A DNA stretch of 64,000 nucleotides. Origin: Spirulina major PCC 6313 (GTDB lineage Bacteria; Cyanobacteriota; Cyanobacteriia; Cyanobacteriales; Spirulinaceae). The position numbers were made by a program, and so were the translations under genes. Position 1 is the first letter of the stretch. Each line of letters opens with the position of its first letter. The stretch covers positions 1,093,614 through 1,157,613 of the forward strand of contig NZ_KV878783.1 of assembly GCF_001890765.1 (NCBI RefSeq). The letters run 5' to 3'. Below, in pieces: positions 62,096 through 64,000 of this stretch. The notes under the pieces are model-generated. The model had not been told where the DNA came from, searched no databases, and saw only the letters and a program-made list of their open reading frames with translations.

Positions 62096-63078
62096 TCGTA
62101 CTTCTCCCGGAAACGACGCACAAACCAAAAGCTAAAAATATTCAGAGTCAGAGTCAGCACAAAGAGCGTCATCCCCACTGCAAAAATCGTCTCAAATTCC
62201 AACGAGCCTGCCGGGGTATCCCCCAAGCTCACCTTAACGATATAAGCCGTCATCGTCATCACAGGCACAAAGGGATTCACAAAGTCCAGATCCCATCCGA
62301 TAATACGGGGATTTTGACCCGCTGCGAGGGTGACAATCATCGTCTCACCAATCGCCCGTGAAACTGCCAAAATAATCGACGAAACAATCCCCGACAACGC
62401 CGCCGGCAACACCACAGAAGTAATCGTCTCCCGCTTCGTAGCTCCCAAAGCGTAAGCGCCATCCCTTAAGCTACGGGGCACAGAGTAAATCGCATCTTCA
62501 CTCAGGGATGCAATCAACGGGGTAATCATAATACCCAGTACGATGCCCGCACTCAATGCATTAAACGCCTGGACATCAAAAAAATCCTCCCACCCCGTGA
62601 TGCCAGCCAGAAACTCAGCTCCACTTTGCAACAAGGGAGTCACAAACAGCAGTGCAAAATATCCGTACACCACGGTTGGAATTCCCGCCAGCACCTCCAA
62701 AAGGGGCTTGAGAATGCGACGAGTTTTATCACTGGCATACTCACTGAGACAGATCGCCGCCAACAATCCCAAGGGCACTGCCACCACAATGGCAATGGTA
62801 GAGGTCATCAACGTGGCACTGACCAGAACAAAAATTCCGAATTGAGCACTATTAAACTGTGGAGTCCAGCGAGTATCTGTGAAAAAATCCCAAATGGGGA
62901 CTTTCTGGAAAAAAAGCCAAGTCTCGAAAATGAGCGTCATGACAATGCCAAGGGTAGTGGCAATAGAAATGAGCGCAAAAATCAAGAAAACTGTCCGAAC
63001 AATGCTCTGAATGCGCTTATTTCGTTGGCGATTAGGGCGCCACAAGCTTGCATCAGATAGAGGAAGATTGCTAGCCAT
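62092..63078 (-). CDS. pstC: Phosphate ABC transporter permease PstC
   Basis: This 328-residue protein has six membrane segments ([40 protein letters not shown] and others) and the permease loop [20 protein letters not shown] followed by [13 protein letters not shown]. The motif [21 protein letters not shown] is characteristic of PstC/PstA. Its gene overlaps pstA by four bases. A 320-base gap lies ahead of it, after pstS, holding a small mobile-element-like insertion that may change the ratio of PstS to PstCAB. Confidence 0.95.
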   Translation of the reverse strand: MASNLPLSDASLWRPNRQRNKRIQSIVRTVFLIFALISIATTLGIVMTLIFETWLFFQKVPIWDFFTDTRWTPQFNSAQFGIFVLVSATLMTSTIAIVVAVPLGLLAAICLSEYASDKTRRILKPLLEVLAGIPTVVYGYFALLFVTPLLQSGAEFLAGITGWEDFFDVQAFNALSAGIVLGIMITPLIASLSEDAIYSVPRSLRDGAYALGATKRETITSVVLPAALSGIVSSIILAVSRAIGETMIVTLAAGQNPRIIGWDLDFVNPFVPVMTMTAYIVKVSLGDTPAGSLEFETIFAVGMTLFVLTLTLNIFSFWFVRRFREKYE

Positions 63079-63398
63079 TACACATGGATTAAAAAATATA
63101 GATTTTGGGGTTTAGTTTGGTCATGAAGATCCATTCACTTAATCTCAGCTATTCTCAAGATTTAACTCTCCACCCAAAAAGACTAGGGTGCATCCCAGTG
63201 ATGCAATCCCTCACCAACCCTCTCCTGAGGGAGAGGGCGTTTAGCTCCTTTATCCTGCGAGAGAAGGGCTGGGGATGAGGGTGCTCCCTGGCGATCTGTG
63301 TGAATCTGCAAAAATGGGATGCACCCAAAGACTATCTTCAAGAGTTTAGCAGAGGAGTCAGATTTAGTAATACGTTACTAAACCTGACTTCTACTTCG
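63079..63398. other. pstS-pstC intergenic region
   Basis: This 320-base gap is unusually long for a pst operon and is largely taken up by the 141-bp element at 63186-63326. Without it the spacing would be about 170 bases. No Pho box was recognised. Confidence 0.55.
63186..63326. mobile_element. 141-bp MITE with 12-bp inverted ends and 8-bp target duplication
   Basis: GGGTGCATCCCA (63186-63197) and TGGGATGCACCC (63315-63326) are perfect terminal inverted repeats. The bases just outside, AAAGACTA at 63178-63185 and 63327-63334, are identical, as expected for an 8-bp target-site duplication. The interior has a CCCTCTCC-TGA-GGAGAGGG-type hairpin and no coding frame. It is a non-autonomous element moved by a DDE-type transposase. 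The transposase family is not known. Confidence 0.85.
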
Positions 63399-64000
63399 CT
63401 AGAGTTTGTCGGCGAGTTTCACCCCCACCGAAGATTCTCCTCCAAAAATTGAGCCTGTTGTCATTTCTTCAACACGCACAACCACTCGTTCATGAATATC
63501 AGCAGGCAGTGCAACATAGCCCACTTCTTCGATCAGGTATTCGTTGGCCAAATCCAGATGGTAGTTAACGAAGGCCGCAACTTCAGGCTTGGTTTCCAAC
63601 GCTTCTTTTTTGACATAGAAGAAGATGGGACGGGCTAAGGGGTTGTAGGAACCATCTGCGATCGTTTCTACACTGGGGGTGACGCAATCACCATCCGAGT
63701 TTTCGATCTCAACAATTTTGAGAGAGTCTTTATTTTCTTCATAGTAGGCAAACCCAAAGAAACCAAGGGCTCCTGCATCAGACTCTACCCCTTGAACGGT
63801 GACATTGTCATCTTCACTGGCCGTATAGTCACCCCGGCTTTCTCCTTCTTCACCAGTCACAGCATCGGTGAAGTAGTCATAGGTACCTGAGTCAGTTCCA
63901 GCTCCGAAGAGGGCAAGGTCACTATCGGGAAAATCATCCCGAATTTGATTCCATTTTGTGACTTGGCCTTCAGCGGCAGGTTCCCACATTTTGCCCAGCT
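63399..64000 (-). CDS. pstS: Phosphate-binding protein PstS, C-terminal part
   Basis: The frame is open at the right edge of the window, so only the last 200 or so residues are visible. The sequence matches the PstS/SphX group: WEPAAEGQVTKWNQIRDDFP, FGAGTDSGTYDYFTDAVTGE, SRGDYTASEDDNVTVQGVES and GALGFFGFAYYEENKDSLK, followed by PLARPIFFYVKKEAL. It binds phosphate in the periplasm and delivers it to PstCA. The signal peptide and start lie outside the window. The gene leads the pst operon. Confidence 0.9.
   Translation of the reverse strand, partial: LGKMWEPAAEGQVTKWNQIRDDFPDSDLALFGAGTDSGTYDYFTDAVTGEEGESRGDYTASEDDNVTVQGVESDAGALGFFGFAYYEENKDSLKIVEIENSDGDCVTPSVETIADGSYNPLARPIFFYVKKEALETKPEVAAFVNYHLDLANEYLIEEVGYVALPADIHERVVVRVEEMTTGSIFGGESSVGVKLADKL

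Overview
The window is chromosomal DNA from a cyanobacterium, probably filamentous or otherwise large-genomed. The HIP1 octamer GCGATCGC recurs throughout coding sequence. Families largely restricted to cyanobacteria are present (DUF2973, DUF760, DUF3153, tandem pentapeptide-repeat proteins), together with a DASH cryptochrome and a carboxyl-terminal processing protease. The species cannot be named from sequence alone. Coding DNA is moderately GC-rich, but several intervals (about 8.1-8.8 kb and 27.2-29.4 kb) are clearly AT-richer and look acquired. No tRNA, rRNA or CRISPR array was found.

Layout. 1-6.2 kb: the 5' part of a huge glycine-rich secreted haemagglutinin-type protein on the minus strand, then a DUF3153 lipoprotein, a KtrA/TrkA potassium-channel regulator, a methyltransferase and a PLP-dependent decarboxylase. 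6.6-13.6 kb: an accessory cassette holding a two-domain glycosyltransferase, a PqqD-like protein, a KilA-N protein with a Tat-like membrane segment and a threonine-rich repeat tail, a GlcNAc-transferase/nucleotidyltransferase fusion, an HPr-kinase-like protein and an NAD-sugar epimerase. This is the most unusual gene set in the window and may be a protein or peptide modification system. 14-27 kb: housekeeping and regulatory genes (degenerate receiver-GGDEF protein, DUF2973, acetyltransferase, bestrophin, DASH cryptochrome, pentapeptide protein, HTH protein with a membrane partner, glycogen phosphorylase, oligopeptidase A). 27.4-31.1 kb: an AT-rich accessory patch with a secreted SH3-like protein, an unknown coiled-coil protein and a DUF262/DUF1524 (GmrSD-like) protein that suggests phage defence.

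31.2-47.6 kb: mostly core functions: cysteine hydrolase, cupin, ABC-F protein, DUF760, pentapeptide protein, Trm1 tRNA methyltransferase, cell-wall amidase, Ctp protease, ferredoxin, citramalate synthase, two cold-shock proteins with related hairpins downstream, MiaB and a sulfotransferase. 47.7-49.7 kb: a recombination scar in which the first ~34 codons of a TnpB gene abut the 3' end of livM, itself fused to LivG and LivF ATPases. 50-60 kb: isopropylmalate-dehydrogenase-like protein, Dus, SLH protein, lipoprotein, two-domain PPK2, YdcF-like protein and a UvrD-type helicase. 60.3-64 kb: the phosphate transport operon pstS-pstC-pstA-pstB on the minus strand, pstS running off the window edge.

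Small repeats are a second theme. Three copies of an 89-bp element with short inverted termini, a 141-bp element with perfect 12-bp inverted ends and an 8-bp target duplication between pstS and pstC, an 86-bp element with 9-bp inverted ends, and two copies of a palindromic REP-like unit all occupy intergenic DNA. They suggest past or present activity of small non-autonomous mobile elements.
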